Positions 1 to 10,634 of a stretch of 64,000 bases of DNA are shown here, one piece after another. This DNA is from Maledivibacter sp. Its GTDB lineage: Bacteria; Bacillota; Clostridia; Peptostreptococcales; Caminicellaceae. Below the pieces are notes generated by a model that searched no databases, was not told the DNA's origin, and was given only the letters and a program-made list of their open reading frames with translations. The DNA is taken from the NCBI GenBank assembly GCA_025210375.1, contig JAOASB010000051.1, positions 1-64,000 of the forward strand, written 5' to 3'. The position numbers were made by a program, and so were the translations under genes. The first letter of the stretch is position 1; each line of letters begins with the position of its first letter.

Positions 1-3000
1 ATAATATGTATACTCCATGGTCTTTGCCGGATTGTAAATATAGTTTCCTGGTTCACCGGTTCTTCCCTTAGGTGCTATTTCCCTTATTAATTGATTTCTA
101 GCACCATATTCATATATGATCTCATTCCCATTTCCGTCTATTTTACTTATTAGGTTTTTATTTAAATCATAGCTGTACCTTGTTTTTGTACCTTCCGGAG
201 TCAATACCCCATATAAATTGTTGTTTTCATCGTATTTATAGGTCGTTGTTCTGTTGTTTTTATCGGTTTTAGTTGCCACATTTCCCAGGTCATCGTAGGT
301 TATTCCTTCTACTTTGCCGAGGGGGTCGGTGGTGTATATAAGTCTATTATTTTTGTCATATTGGTATGCGGTTTCATTTCCTAGGGCATCGATGCTCTTG
401 CTTTGGGCACTGTTTAGATTATATTCCAGTTTTTGTATTGTATTTCCATAGGGGTCCTTTTCCTCTATAAGCCTATCTATTGTATCATATACCTTTGTAT
501 ATGTATTTTCCCTCCAGTCCCTTGTACTTGCTAGATTGCCATTGGGGTCATATTCATAGGTAATGGTTTTATCGATGCTTCCTACAGTATACTGCTCCCC
601 AGTTTTTCTATTTAGTTTGTCATAGCTATATGTTCTTATATTTCCATTTCCATCGGTACTAGTTAGAACATTACTATTTTTATCATAGGTATAGGATACT
701 GTTATGGCTTCCTCACCACTTTGGTTTTGCTGTGTTTCTCCCGTTAATCTGCCTAAAATATCATAGGTCTTGATTATCTGCTTTCCTAGGCTGTTTGTTA
801 TACTTCTTACATTTCCAAGCTTGTCATATTGATAGGTTTCTATGTTTTCATCTATTGTTTCATCATCTGGATAGGTAATGCTTCTTATCTTTCCTAATCC
901 ATTATAGGTATATATAGTGGTATTTTCTAAAGCATCTGATTTGGTAAGCATATTACCTAGTTTATCGTAGGTGCTTTCTGCTAAGGTTTTTTCCTGAGAA
1001 TCTTTGTTTTTTCTTCTGGTAATTTTAATAACATTATCATCTTCATCGTAGCAGTAGCTTGTGATTGCTCCCTTTCCATTTATCTCTGCTGTTTTTCTTC
1101 CCCTTGCATCGTATTCATATTTAGTTGTGTAGGATTTGCTTCTATCCTTTGCAACGGGGTCTAGGATGGTTTTTACCATTCCTGCTAGATTATAGGTAGT
1201 AATAACCCCATAGCCACTGTTTATTTTCTCATCCGATGATTTTCCCCCGCCAGAGTCATAGCCTAGTCCATCGAGTTCTTTGACAGGTTGTCCCATGGCA
1301 CTATACTTATATGCCTTGGATACTATGTGCTGCCATTTACCTTTACTGTCTTTATAATGGTATTCCTTGGTTTTGAGCCTATCCATTTTGTCGTAGGTAT
1401 AAACTGTACTATTCATCTCATCAAAGGTCTTGGCCTCATCGTAGTTCTTTGGAGTTATTTCACCTATTTTCCTACCTGCAAGGTCGTATTTAAATATACT
1501 AGTTCCCCCAAGTGGATTTATGGTTTTTTCTAATAGTCCCATTTTATTGTATTCATGGGTGGTTGTGTTTCCCTTAGGATCAGTTTTGCTCAGTGGATTA
1601 CCTTCATAGTTGTAGGTAGCCGATGATTTGATGTTTGTTAGATTTCCATCTACATCTTTTATCTGACTAATTACGCTTATCTGGTTATCATTGAAATCAT
1701 ATTCAAAGGTAGTTATATTACCTTCCGTGTTTGTAACCGATTTAACATTACCATTTCCATCATAGCTATAGATAGTTGCTAAGTCTAGTTTATCGGTACT
1801 ATCTAAGGCATTTCCATATATATCCCCTGACATCACATGTACTGTTTGTTTCTTTAGTCTATTTAAGTGGATATATTCATATTCTGTGACCTTTTTATTT
1901 GTATCATCGATATATTCCTCTGTTTTAGCTAAGTTGCCATCTAGGTCATAGGTATATGAAGTTTTTGCTCCGCTACTCTTTGCTGAATCTTTTAATTTCC
2001 CGTTCTTATAATATTCATTATTGACGATTATAAACTTTGTAGGGGTTTCATTTATTTCTACCTTGTCTATTCCTACCTTTTCTTCGGTCCTTCTTCCTGC
2101 CTTATCATAGGTATATATGGCACAAGTATATTTTGTCTGTCCATCTTCGATTTCAAATGGACTGTATTCTTTAATTAATCGATTTAACCCATCGTAATAA
2201 TGATATTTTGTACTTCCATTTTTCTGGGTTATTGTTTCTATTTCTCCGTTTTTGTAATATGTTACGGATTGTCTTGTACCATCTGGATATTCTTCCTTGA
2301 TTACTCTTCCTGCAAAGTCAAAGGTTTTAAAGGTTTCAGCTTTTTCACTATCATTTAGATATAATATATGCTTTACAAGCTCCTTGTTATCTGCACTTTT
2401 GCCATAGGTATGTTCTTCTAGGGTAACTGAATCTAAGTCCGATGCTTCTTTAAATTCTATTTTAATGATCCTATCGAGCTTGTCATAGGTATAGTGATAT
2501 ATTCCTCCATTTGGCATGGTTTTAGTCTCGGCATTGCCATAGACATCGTAGGTATATTCAGTTATGCTACCCATTGGGTCGGTTTCAGTTTTTAGTTGTC
2601 CATTTGGATAGTATACATATCTTGTGCCGTAGTCTCCATTATATGTGTTATTTGCGGTATCTTCATGGGCATTGTTATATTGGTTAGGGGATATTTCCTT
2701 TGTTTTTCTTCCTAATATATCATAGACTATTCTTTCGGTTTCTCCCCCATGATAAATAATCTTATTAAGCTGACCATTATTGTTGTATGAATAGTTTGTC
2801 GTGTACTGCTTTGCAGTGGTTTCACTTAGCTTCCATCCGTTCTTATTGTAGGTATAGGTTTTTATATTACCTTCTGGATCAGTAGCTGTCTTTATATTAC
2901 CATATTGATCATAGGTATAGCTTGTCCTATTGCCCTCTGGATCGGTTATGCTTTTTAGCAGTCCCTTTGCACTACATCCTTGGGCCTGGGATTCTGCATC

Positions 3001-5841
3001 GGTATAGTAGCCATAGTTAATTATTGCAAAACCATCCACACTGCTTTCTCCTTCAATATATTCATCGGTACCATTTAATGGTCTTACTTTTTTTTGAAGG
3101 TATGTTTTTGTATTATCGTATATATAATAGGTGGATTTATTTTCTGGGTCCTTTTCCTTTATTACATTGTTCTTATCATCATAGGAAATACTCTTAATAC
3201 TACCATCGGGATAGGTAATCTTTGTTACATTTCCCCTGTCGTCTATTTCATATCTGGTAATATTTCCATACTTATCTGTCTCACTTTTAATGTCCCCATA
3301 CTTGTTTTCTTCACCTACTCTATAGTATTCCGTCTGGGTAGTATCCCCCTGTGGATCTTGAATCTTTGTTATATAGTTGCTTTTATCATACCAATATACC
3401 CATATCCTATCGTTATTATTTTCTATGATGGTGGTTTTTTGATTTACTGTATCATAGGTATATTTTGATATACTACCATAGGCATCCTTTGCTTCGATTA
3501 CCTTGCCTTGGTCATAACCCGTTGTATGGTTATATTTTAACGTCTGAATAACTGTGTCATTGTTATCCTTTATTTCATTTATGAATCCATGGGAGTCATA
3601 GCTGTATTTCATTTGACTTCCCACGGGGTCGGTTATTGTCTTTAGTAGATCATTTTCGTAATTATAGGTTACTGTTCTGCCTAGGGGGTCAGTGATTTTG
3701 CTTATATAGCCCTTGGGATTATATGTGATTATAAATTCTCTACCTACTATGTCCTTAATTTTCGTAATTTTATTTTGTGAATTTAGTTCTATGGTTACTG
3801 TATTACCCTTTGGATCCTTCATCTGGGTTAAATATTTATTTGCATTGAATATATATGTATATTGATCCTTTGTAGTAAGGGTAAAGGTTCCATCACTATT
3901 TTTTACGAAGATGCTTCTATTATCCTCAGGATTGTAGGTGCCATCCTTTTTCTTTCTAAAGGTTTGAACACTACCATTGGGCAGGGATACAAGTATATTG
4001 TTTTCCCCCTCTATTTTTCCTTGGAACCCAAAGGTCCAGCCTTTTCCCAGTAAAGTTTTTTTATCATCCTTGGCATTGTATGTCCTGCTGATATTCATTT
4101 GAAAGCCCGGAGCAGCCATACTCATATCATTTACAGTAAAGGAATAGTTTCCCGTCGATGGATTTACTCCACTTTTACCATAATGCATTTGTTCCTTTAT
4201 TTTTGCCAGCTGATCCATGGTATACCATGAGTCGTCGTTGAATCCATTGTCCCCTGGATCAACGGGGGTTTCTCCACTGGTGTCCTCATAGGTGTCGGGC
4301 TGTGGCTTTGTGTTACTTAGGGCCGCAAAGCCATTGACTCTACCATTTGTTGCTATCTTGTCCTTTAGGGTATGGCATACTACTACATTTTCCTTTATCC
4401 TATTTACTATTTCAGTGTATGTTAAATCCGGAAGATTACTCTTAAGAAGTCCCGCAATTGCCGTTACATGGGCCGCTGCTGCTGAAGTCCCGCTAAAGGT
4501 TTTATATTGGTTTTCCGGCATAGTGGTCATTATGTTTTCACCGGGGGCGGCTACATCGATGTATTTTCCATATCCCGAATACTTACTTAAAACTCCCATA
4601 TTAGTTATTGAAGCTACGGATAATAGGTTAGGGATATTAAAGCATGCTGGATAGGTTGGATGGGTAAGTACATTACCACCCCTGTTTCCAGCCGATGCTA
4701 TAAATAGAATGCCGCTGTTTTCCATGGAGTCCCTTAGGGCATAGTTGTTGTCAGAACCTCCAAAGCTACAGTTAATGATTTTTACTCCCTTTTCCATTGC
4801 ATATTCAATGGCCTGTATGGCATCACAGGTATATCCTGAGGTTCCATTTATGAATTTTAGGGGCATTATCTTTATATTTGGTGCTATTCCCATTATACCC
4901 TTTTCATTGTTCTTAGCCGCTATTATTCCTGCAACCGCTGTACCATGCATATCATAGTTGGCACCATCATAGACACTGCTGTCTCCATTGACAAAGTCCC
5001 AGCCAGTTATATCATCTATATATCCATTGCCATCATCATCTATTCCATTGCTTGCTATTTCATCTGGATTAATGTATATATTTGCTGTTAAATCCCCATG
5101 ATAAATATCTATACCAGTATCAAGGATACCAATAACTACATCGGAACTTCCCTGGGTGATATCCCAGGCAGGTGTTATATTTATATCAACACCTGCTCTT
5201 CCCGCTACCCCTTCTATTTCCTGTCCATTGTTAAGCAGGGACCACTGCTGGGTGAAAAGCTCATCCGTAGGCATGGAATCCACCGTAAGCTTATAGTTTG
5301 GCTGTACATATTCTACTTCTTCAGATTTTGAAAGTTCTTCGATTACACTATCAATATCCTTTTCTTCGGTTTCCATTATGTCTATTTTCTGCAGCTTAAA
5401 TTCCTTTTTTGTTTCCAACTTGACGGATTTTAGCCTTTGTTTTATCCCTTTTTTCACATTTTCTTTTTTTTCTTTGAACTCCTTGTCTGGTTTTAAATCT
5501 GCATCAAATAGGGACTTTGTATCCTTTGCTTTAGACTTGTCCTTATATTTGACGATTATCTGGGTCTTTTCTTTATCGACTAGATTAACCTTGTGCTTTT
5601 CTCTATGCCTTTTATCTATTGGTTGTTTTGTTTTTTCTTTAATTTTTTCTAGTTTCTGACCAGGGTCTTTTATATCATCCTTTGTCTGTGGCTTTAGTGG
5701 CTGAGTCTCTTTAACTTTCTTTGTTGTATAGGTAGACATTCCTTCCTCTGCTAGGGCATATTCTGTAAAAGCTGAGAATACACTTGTTAGAGTAAGTAGT
5801 CCTATTAATGTAATGGAAATATATCTTTTGAAGCTCTTCAT
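1..5841 (-). CDS. Secreted subtilisin-like protease fused to RHS/YD-repeat protein (3' end outside window)
   Basis: An uninterrupted minus-strand frame of 1947 codons begins at the ATG at 5841, 8-9 bases after a GGGAGGGG ribosome site, and runs off the left edge. Residues 1-31 form a signal peptide ending near EYALAEE. A lysine-rich propeptide-like stretch follows to about 185. Residues 220-480 are a peptidase S8 domain: DTGID gives Asp241, MHGTAVAG gives His299, ASAGN gives oxyanion Asn386 and GTSAAAAH gives Ser453, so the triad is intact. From about 555 onward the protein is RHS: an entry segment (NPSTGNYSF) and then dozens of YDxxGN/TYDKLNR-type YD repeats. The RHS core and any C-terminal toxin or effector tip lie outside the window. 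The S8 domain may process the shell or act on external protein; that is inference. Family assignment is confident, biological target unknown. Confidence 0.9.
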   Translation of the reverse strand, partial: MKSFKRYISITLIGLLTLTSVFSAFTEYALAEEGMSTYTTKKVKETQPLKPQTKDDIKDPGQKLEKIKEKTKQPIDKRHREKHKVNLVDKEKTQIIVKYKDKSKAKDTKSLFDADLKPDKEFKEKKENVKKGIKQRLKSVKLETKKEFKLQKIDIMETEEKDIDSVIEELSKSEEVEYVQPNYKLTVDSMPTDELFTQQWSLLNNGQEIEGVAGRAGVDINITPAWDITQGSSDVVIGILDTGIDIYHGDLTANIYINPDEIASNGIDDDGNGYIDDITGWDFVNGDSSVYDGANYDMHGTAVAGIIAAKNNEKGIMGIAPNIKIMPLKFINGTSGYTCDAIQAIEYAMEKGVKIINCSFGGSDNNYALRDSMENSGILFIASAGNRGGNVLTHPTYPACFNIPNLLSVASITNMGVLSKYSGYGKYIDVAAPGENIMTTMPENQYKTFSGTSAAAAHVTAIAGLLKSNLPDLTYTEIVNRIKENVVVCHTLKDKIATNGRVNGFAALSNTKPQPDTYEDTSGETPVDPGDNGFNDDSWYTMDQLAKIKEQMHYGKSGVNPSTGNYSFTVNDMSMAAPGFQMNISRTYNAKDDKKTLLGKGWTFGFQGKIEGENNILVSLPNGSVQTFRKKKDGTYNPEDNRSIFVKNSDGTFTLTTKDQYTYIFNANKYLTQMKDPKGNTVTIELNSQNKITKIKDIVGREFIITYNPKGYISKITDPLGRTVTYNYENDLLKTITDPVGSQMKYSYDSHGFINEIKDNNDTVIQTLKYNHTTGYDQGKVIEAKDAYGSISKYTYDTVNQKTTIIENNNDRIWVYWYDKSNYITKIQDPQGDTTQTEYYRVGEENKYGDIKSETDKYGNITRYEIDDRGNVTKITYPDGSIKSISYDDKNNVIKEKDPENKSTYYIYDNTKTYLQKKVRPLNGTDEYIEGESSVDGFAIINYGYYTDAESQAQGCSAKGLLKSITDPEGNRTSYTYDQYGNIKTATDPEGNIKTYTYNKNGWKLSETTAKQYTTNYSYNNNGQLNKIIYHGGETERIVYDILGRKTKEISPNQYNNAHEDTANNTYNGDYGTRYVYYPNGQLKTETDPMGSITEYTYDVYGNAETKTMPNGGIYHYTYDKLDRIIKIEFKEASDLDSVTLEEHTYGKSADNKELVKHILYLNDSEKAETFKTFDFAGRVIKEEYPDGTRQSVTYYKNGEIETITQKNGSTKYHYYDGLNRLIKEYSPFEIEDGQTKYTCAIYTYDKAGRRTEEKVGIDKVEINETPTKFIIVNNEYYKNGKLKDSAKSSGAKTSYTYDLDGNLAKTEEYIDDTNKKVTEYEYIHLNRLKKQTVHVMSGDIYGNALDSTDKLDLATIYSYDGNGNVKSVTNTEGNITTFEYDFNDNQISVISQIKDVDGNLTNIKSSATYNYEGNPLSKTDPKGNTTTHEYNKMGLLEKTINPLGGTSIFKYDLAGRKIGEITPKNYDEAKTFDEMNSTVYTYDKMDRLKTKEYHYKDSKGKWQHIVSKAYKYSAMGQPVKELDGLGYDSGGGKSSDEKINSGYGVITTYNLAGMVKTILDPVAKDRSKSYTTKYEYDARGRKTAEINGKGAITSYCYDEDDNVIKITRRKNKDSQEKTLAESTYDKLGNMLTKSDALENTTIYTYNGLGKIRSITYPDDETIDENIETYQYDKLGNVRSITNSLGKQIIKTYDILGRLTGETQQNQSGEEAITVSYTYDKNSNVLTSTDGNGNIRTYSYDKLNRKTGEQYTVGSIDKTITYEYDPNGNLASTRDWRENTYTKVYDTIDRLIEEKDPYGNTIQKLEYNLNSAQSKSIDALGNETAYQYDKNNRLIYTTDPLGKVEGITYDDLGNVATKTDKNNRTTTYKYDENNNLYGVLTPEGTKTRYSYDLNKNLISKIDGNGNEIIYEYGARNQLIREIAPKGRTGEPGNYIYNPAKTMEYTYY

Positions 5842-5855
5842 TCTTATCCCCTCCC

Positions 5856-8800
5856 TTACTGAATTGTATAGGTTATTACAGCTTCTTTATCTACTTTGAA
5901 TTTAAGCCTTATACTGTTTATGATTCCGCTGTAGCTTTGTCCTATAGGTAGGGTGCTTTTCTTTTTAAACTGCAAGGTTCCCGGGGTATTCTGAATGACT
6001 TCAATATCCGTTCCACCAATATTTCCTATGGATAAATCTGGTCTTGCCGTTTGACTAGCTATGTCAACTATCTCAATTTCATTTGGATTATAGGTTATTG
6101 TAAAGGTGTAGTTTTTAAAGTCTCTAATATCAATGGCATTTAGAACTAGATTCTTTTCTTCACCTATATTTCCATTTATGTTGTAGTTTTGTATAGAGCT
6201 TTTTGTTCTTATGGTTATAGGTTGACTCCAGTTACCTATGGTTGCTGGATTTTTTGCCCTTACCTTATATGTATATTCTGTATTTGGAGTAAGTCCTGTT
6301 ATAAGATAGTTATTTGATGCTCCTGCATTTAATATCTGTCCACCTGCTTCTACCTCGTATTCAACTGCTCCCACTGCTCCATCCCATGATAATCTTACGG
6401 AATTTAGTGTGGATGATGCCGTTAGATTCTGTGGTGCATCCGGTGCGTCTGCCATTGTTATGACGGTCACTGCCTTGCTCCACTGCCCCTGCATACCATC
6501 TGCTTTATTTACTCTGATTTTATATGTATAGGTTGTATTTGGCTGTAGCTCTGCAAAGGTATAGCTATTGGCTGATATCGCCGATGTAACTGCTCCATTT
6601 CCTTCTATATCATAGCTCACTGCTCCCTGTATGGGTTCCCACATGAGTGTTATCTGATTCTTTGCTGTTAGTGCTGAGATATTCTGAGGCGAGTCACTAC
6701 TGCTTGCCTTTGTTATAACAGTAATTGGCACTGTATAGGCACTGGTGCCCTTTGCATTTACTGCCCTTACCATTATTTTTTTCTGGGTTCCAGGTACTAG
6801 TCCTGATATGGTATAGGTTGTGTCTGTAATGTTCTCTATAGGGCCATTATTTATTTTTATATCATAGCTGTCTGCATTGGTTACCATATCCCAGCTTGCT
6901 ACGATCTTCGTTTCCGTAGCCGTAGCCCTTAGATTCTTAGGTGTAGCTAGGGCATAGGTGCTAATATTGACAATGTTTATGGCACTGCTCCAATCACTTG
7001 TTGTATCACCCTGTCTTGCCCTTATCCTATATATATGACTTGTGTTTGGCATAAGTCCTTTATGGGTGAAGCATGTGTTTAGACCATTGTCTACTATAAC
7101 TCCATCGGCTTCCACATCATAACCATCGGCTCCCGTTACCCCTTCCCATGAAATCATTATGCTGGTATCCGTGGCACTGCTCCTTATATTTGAAGGGGCC
7201 GTAAAAATGTCCTTACTGGTTCTAACCTTGATAGGTGAACTCCAGTCGCTATAGCTTCCAGCTTTATGACTTCTAACCCTATATGTATGCTCTGTATCAG
7301 GGGTGAGTACACTGTGAGTGTATATACAATTGATACCATTATCTATGATATTTCCATCGGCTTCTATTTGATATTCCATACCAACTATCTCATTCCATCT
7401 TATTTCTACTGAAGTCTTTCCTGAATTAGCTACTATATTCATAGGTATTGGTAAACTATCGGTTATAGTTTTAGCTGTTACTTCACTACTCCACTCACTC
7501 TTACCTGCTGGATTTATACTTCTTATCCTATAGCTGTGGGTTGTATTTGGAAGTAATCCTGTATGGACATAGTTTGTACTGTTTCCATTTGATATGACTT
7601 CACCATCTAGTTCTATGTCATAGGAAACTGCATTTCCTACTGCATTCCAAGTAAGGGTTATGGTATTTTCCGTTGAAAGTGTATTTATATTTGTTGGTAT
7701 AACTGGTGCCAGTGGTAAGGTTGATTTAGTAATTGCTTCGCTCCATTCTCCCTCGACCTCACCATTTTTAGCCCTTACCCTATAATTGTGTTCACTGTTT
7801 GGTAATAGCTGTATATGGGTATATGATAGGTTTGTCCCGTTATCAATTGGTTCTCCACCATCTGCTTCTACTTCATATGAAGTTGCATTATCTACAGGAT
7901 TCCAGTAAATTGTTATTTCATTACTTGTTGCCGTAGCTGTTACTTCTGAAACCTTTTTTGGAGGTGGATTTAGTGTAGTTCCGCTGACAGGGGAACTAAA
8001 TACGGTTTCTATCCCTTCTTCATTTTTAGCTTTTACTTTATATGTATAGGTTGTTAATGGAGCTAGTCCATTTATTGTTATACTTTTATTCTGTGGAATA
8101 AGCCATGTTGGTGATGTTGTTTCTTCTCCTGAAGATGATATGTAATTGTTATTTGATGTATTTACTATTTGGTATACTGTGTTGCTAGAATTATTATCTT
8201 CTATAGTTAGTTCCAATGTTATTGACGTAGGATTGTTTACTGTTATACTTGGTACTTCTGCCTTTGTATATATTTTTCTTGTAACTGATTTAATATTACC
8301 AGCTACATCCTTGGACTCTACCTTAATGTTATAATCCTTGTTTGGTGATAGTTTTGAAAAGGTATAGCTTGGGATGCTTTTCCAATCACTTATCATATTC
8401 CCGATTGAAAAACGATATGGAGATGCTGATAAGCCCGATGGGTCTGTTGCAGTACAGTTTACTGTTATATTATTAGTTGTGGAAGCTATAGAAGCTATAC
8501 TAATGTTACTTTCTCCTCTTATATACCAATAACCATCAGAGTGGATTCCATTTTGGGGATATTCTGATGCAGTTCCAACTACAATGCCTTGTCTTGAACC
8601 TTTTTCCTTATGTTTATAAATAGTATAACTATCTAGAACATGCCTTTTATTTAAATAATATTTAGTATTAGCTCTTCCACCAGATATACTAATACTTGTT
8701 ATTGGACCACTAAAATACTGATGATATCGATTACCCCAATCATAGGACGAATTAGGGCCAGGATAATTTGTCCAAAGTTCTCCTCCTTTAAAAGCATGTC

Positions 8801-9200
8801 CGTTCGCTCTATTGAATAAATATGAATAATACTTTTCTGAAGAACCTCCATCAATTACTTTATCTAAATATATTTTATAACTTACTAAGTCAATTGACCC
8901 ATCGTCATTCACATAACTATTCAAGTGAAGGTTATATATAGGTGGAATTGAATATGTAGTATAAGTATTCTTATAAATTTTTTTGCTCTCAACACTACCA
9001 CTGCTATCTTTATTCCAAACTTCATTGACTTTATATTTATAATAATAATACTTATTAGTACTAGCATAAGCCCCATCACCTTTAACCCAAAGCATAGTTA
9101 TGCTCAAGATTAGTACTAAGCTTAATATAATCTTACAAAAATTTACATTTGAAAAATACCCGTTTCCTATCCTAGGTGTCTTGAATTTATTAGTTCTCAT
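5856..9200 (-). CDS. Secreted fibronectin type III repeat protein with C-terminal cohesin-like domain
   Basis: A 1114-residue protein starts after AAGGAGAG. Residues 17-47 form a hydrophobic signal segment ending near GAYAS. Residues 50-300 are a tyrosine/serine-rich region I do not recognise. One divergent FN3-like unit (about 310-410) is followed by seven clear FN3 repeats to about 1000, each with a core like SYDIELDG, a LxPNTxHxYRIR strand and a closing WS. The last 110 residues resemble a cohesin-type jelly-roll (FTITYNPNEIEIVD, then GIINSIRLKFKV). It lies 14 bp downstream of the S8-RHS gene's start in map order and on the same strand. Probably an extracellular adhesin or scaffold. There is no LPXTG motif and no SLH domain, so the surface anchor is not visible. 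Paralogous to the next gene. Confidence 0.8.
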   Translation of the reverse strand: MRTNKFKTPRIGNGYFSNVNFCKIILSLVLILSITMLWVKGDGAYASTNKYYYYKYKVNEVWNKDSSGSVESKKIYKNTYTTYSIPPIYNLHLNSYVNDDGSIDLVSYKIYLDKVIDGGSSEKYYSYLFNRANGHAFKGGELWTNYPGPNSSYDWGNRYHQYFSGPITSISISGGRANTKYYLNKRHVLDSYTIYKHKEKGSRQGIVVGTASEYPQNGIHSDGYWYIRGESNISIASIASTTNNITVNCTATDPSGLSASPYRFSIGNMISDWKSIPSYTFSKLSPNKDYNIKVESKDVAGNIKSVTRKIYTKAEVPSITVNNPTSITLELTIEDNNSSNTVYQIVNTSNNNYISSSGEETTSPTWLIPQNKSITINGLAPLTTYTYKVKAKNEEGIETVFSSPVSGTTLNPPPKKVSEVTATATSNEITIYWNPVDNATSYEVEADGGEPIDNGTNLSYTHIQLLPNSEHNYRVRAKNGEVEGEWSEAITKSTLPLAPVIPTNINTLSTENTITLTWNAVGNAVSYDIELDGEVISNGNSTNYVHTGLLPNTTHSYRIRSINPAGKSEWSSEVTAKTITDSLPIPMNIVANSGKTSVEIRWNEIVGMEYQIEADGNIIDNGINCIYTHSVLTPDTEHTYRVRSHKAGSYSDWSSPIKVRTSKDIFTAPSNIRSSATDTSIMISWEGVTGADGYDVEADGVIVDNGLNTCFTHKGLMPNTSHIYRIRARQGDTTSDWSSAINIVNISTYALATPKNLRATATETKIVASWDMVTNADSYDIKINNGPIENITDTTYTISGLVPGTQKKIMVRAVNAKGTSAYTVPITVITKASSSDSPQNISALTAKNQITLMWEPIQGAVSYDIEGNGAVTSAISANSYTFAELQPNTTYTYKIRVNKADGMQGQWSKAVTVITMADAPDAPQNLTASSTLNSVRLSWDGAVGAVEYEVEAGGQILNAGASNNYLITGLTPNTEYTYKVRAKNPATIGNWSQPITIRTKSSIQNYNINGNIGEEKNLVLNAIDIRDFKNYTFTITYNPNEIEIVDIASQTARPDLSIGNIGGTDIEVIQNTPGTLQFKKKSTLPIGQSYSGIINSIRLKFKVDKEAVITYTIQ

Positions 9201-9299
9201 GATTTCTCTCCTTTAAAATCTCTTATATCTAATTTATATAGCTATTTTTAAACAAATTAAATAAATATAGGTATTAGCAAAGATTTTCAACATATTCTC

Positions 9300-10634
9300 C
9301 TATTCCACCACATACTTAATCCCACTCTTTCCACCTATCTTAGCCCTGAACTTTATGGTGTTAACCACTCCAGACCATATTTCATTTTCATTTATTCCTT
9401 TGTTTATCATCATCTTTATGGTTCCCGGAGAGTATTCTAGGATAGTTATATCTGTGCCGGAAATAGCTCCTGTAGAAGTATCATTTTCTCCAGTTAATGT
9501 ACATAAATCTACTACTTCCAAGTTTTGTGGATTGTATGAAAGGGTAAATGTACGGGACTTTAAATTGTTTATGCCCGATGCTGTAAATATAATATCCACT
9601 AATTCATCTTTCTTAAGATTTATGGAGTATTCAATAAAAGATATTGGTTTACTTGCTAGGGTCTTTACAACTACCTCTCCACTCCACATACCTTCTGTTT
9701 CTTGATTCTTCGATCTTATTCTAAATATATGCTCTGTATTGGGTTGTAATCTTGCATGTATATACTCTGTAGCCGATACATTTGTATCCATATTGCCGTC
9801 TATCTCTATATCATAGCTAGTGCTTCCCTCTACGGCATCCCATTTTAAATATATTTTTTCCTCCGTTGAAAATGTAAGTATACTTTTCGGAGCCTCCAAT
9901 AAAACTTTTTCTACTGGTTTCTCGATTGAAATTACTGCTTGGGAAGATATCCCTTGATACTCTGCTGTTATGAAGGCTTCACCCATTGAAAGAGCAGTTA
10001 TCTTACCCTTGGCATCTATCTGTGCTACCGTAGTATCTGATGTAGAATATTCTGCATCTGTGGTTACATCCTCGATACTGTCATCGGAGTATATTGCTGT
10101 AACCATTATATTGCTGGTCTCACCCTTTTCCATGGAGTATTCCTTTGAGTCAAGCTGTAAAGACACCAATTTTTTTTCTGCTATTTCGATTTCTTCATTA
10201 ATTTTAGGAGCAATGTTTTCATTTGCCTCTTCATTTATATCCGATTCTTCTGTTTCTTTATCTTTAGGAATTTCATCCTCCTCTGATATTGGCTGTTTAT
10301 CCTCGGTTTTGACTTCTTCTTCGGATGTAGGTTTGGTAGTTTCCTTTACTTCATTGTCTGTATTTGTCTCCTCTGGATTATCCTTATTTACATCCTTAGG
10401 AGCTGTATCCTCCGGTGAAGTTGGTTTATTTTCTTCTATGGGCCCGTCATTTTCTTCCGGCGTACCCTCTACCTCCTTAGGAGTATTCTCCGGTGCTATT
10501 GCTTCTTCTCCTTGAGTCACTTCCTCTGCATATACCCCTTCTGTGGAGCTTAATAGGTTGGTTGGAAAAATTAGATTTTGAATTAATAATGCAATAACCA
10601 ACGCACGTGAAAATAGTTTTAATTTTTTTAACAT
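9300..10634 (-). CDS. Secreted Big/FN3 protein with cohesin-like C-terminus
   Basis: The start is placed at the ATG at 10634 because GGGAGG sits 6 bases upstream and a signal peptide follows at once (MLKKLKLFSRALVIALLIQ, cleavage near VYAEE). An upstream in-frame ATG at 10703 lacks a ribosome site. The protein has 444 residues. Residues 40-150 are a Glu/Pro/Thr-rich disordered linker. About 155-240 is a bacterial Ig-like (Big_2) domain (ISxAxY, GKITALSMGEAFITAEY). About 245-330 is one FN3 domain close in sequence to those of the neighbouring FN3 protein. The last 105 residues are a cohesin-like module (FTLSYNPQNLEVVDL, SGVVNTIKFRAKIG). Shared module order with its neighbour suggests duplication and a common extracellular role. 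No covalent anchor motif is seen. Confidence 0.78.
   Translation of the reverse strand: MLKKLKLFSRALVIALLIQNLIFPTNLLSSTEGVYAEEVTQGEEAIAPENTPKEVEGTPEENDGPIEENKPTSPEDTAPKDVNKDNPEETNTDNEVKETTKPTSEEEVKTEDKQPISEEDEIPKDKETEESDINEEANENIAPKINEEIEIAEKKLVSLQLDSKEYSMEKGETSNIMVTAIYSDDSIEDVTTDAEYSTSDTTVAQIDAKGKITALSMGEAFITAEYQGISSQAVISIEKPVEKVLLEAPKSILTFSTEEKIYLKWDAVEGSTSYDIEIDGNMDTNVSATEYIHARLQPNTEHIFRIRSKNQETEGMWSGEVVVKTLASKPISFIEYSINLKKDELVDIIFTASGINNLKSRTFTLSYNPQNLEVVDLCTLTGENDTSTGAISGTDITILEYSPGTIKMMINKGINENEIWSGVVNTIKFRAKIGGKSGIKYVVE

Noticed and set aside
1..4100. Regularly repeated short motifs that might suggest a CRISPR array
   Set aside because: They encode degenerate YD repeats of a protein; spacing and sequence vary and there are no identical repeats with unique spacers.
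1288..5659. Several plus-strand frames across the first 5.8 kb
   Set aside because: They are shadows of the single minus-strand S8-RHS frame, which is open without interruption from 5841 to the edge.
9970..10515. A 181-codon plus-strand frame opposite the Glu/Pro/Thr-rich linker
   Set aside because: Its Ser-rich translation arises from the reverse of acidic codons; no start signal.
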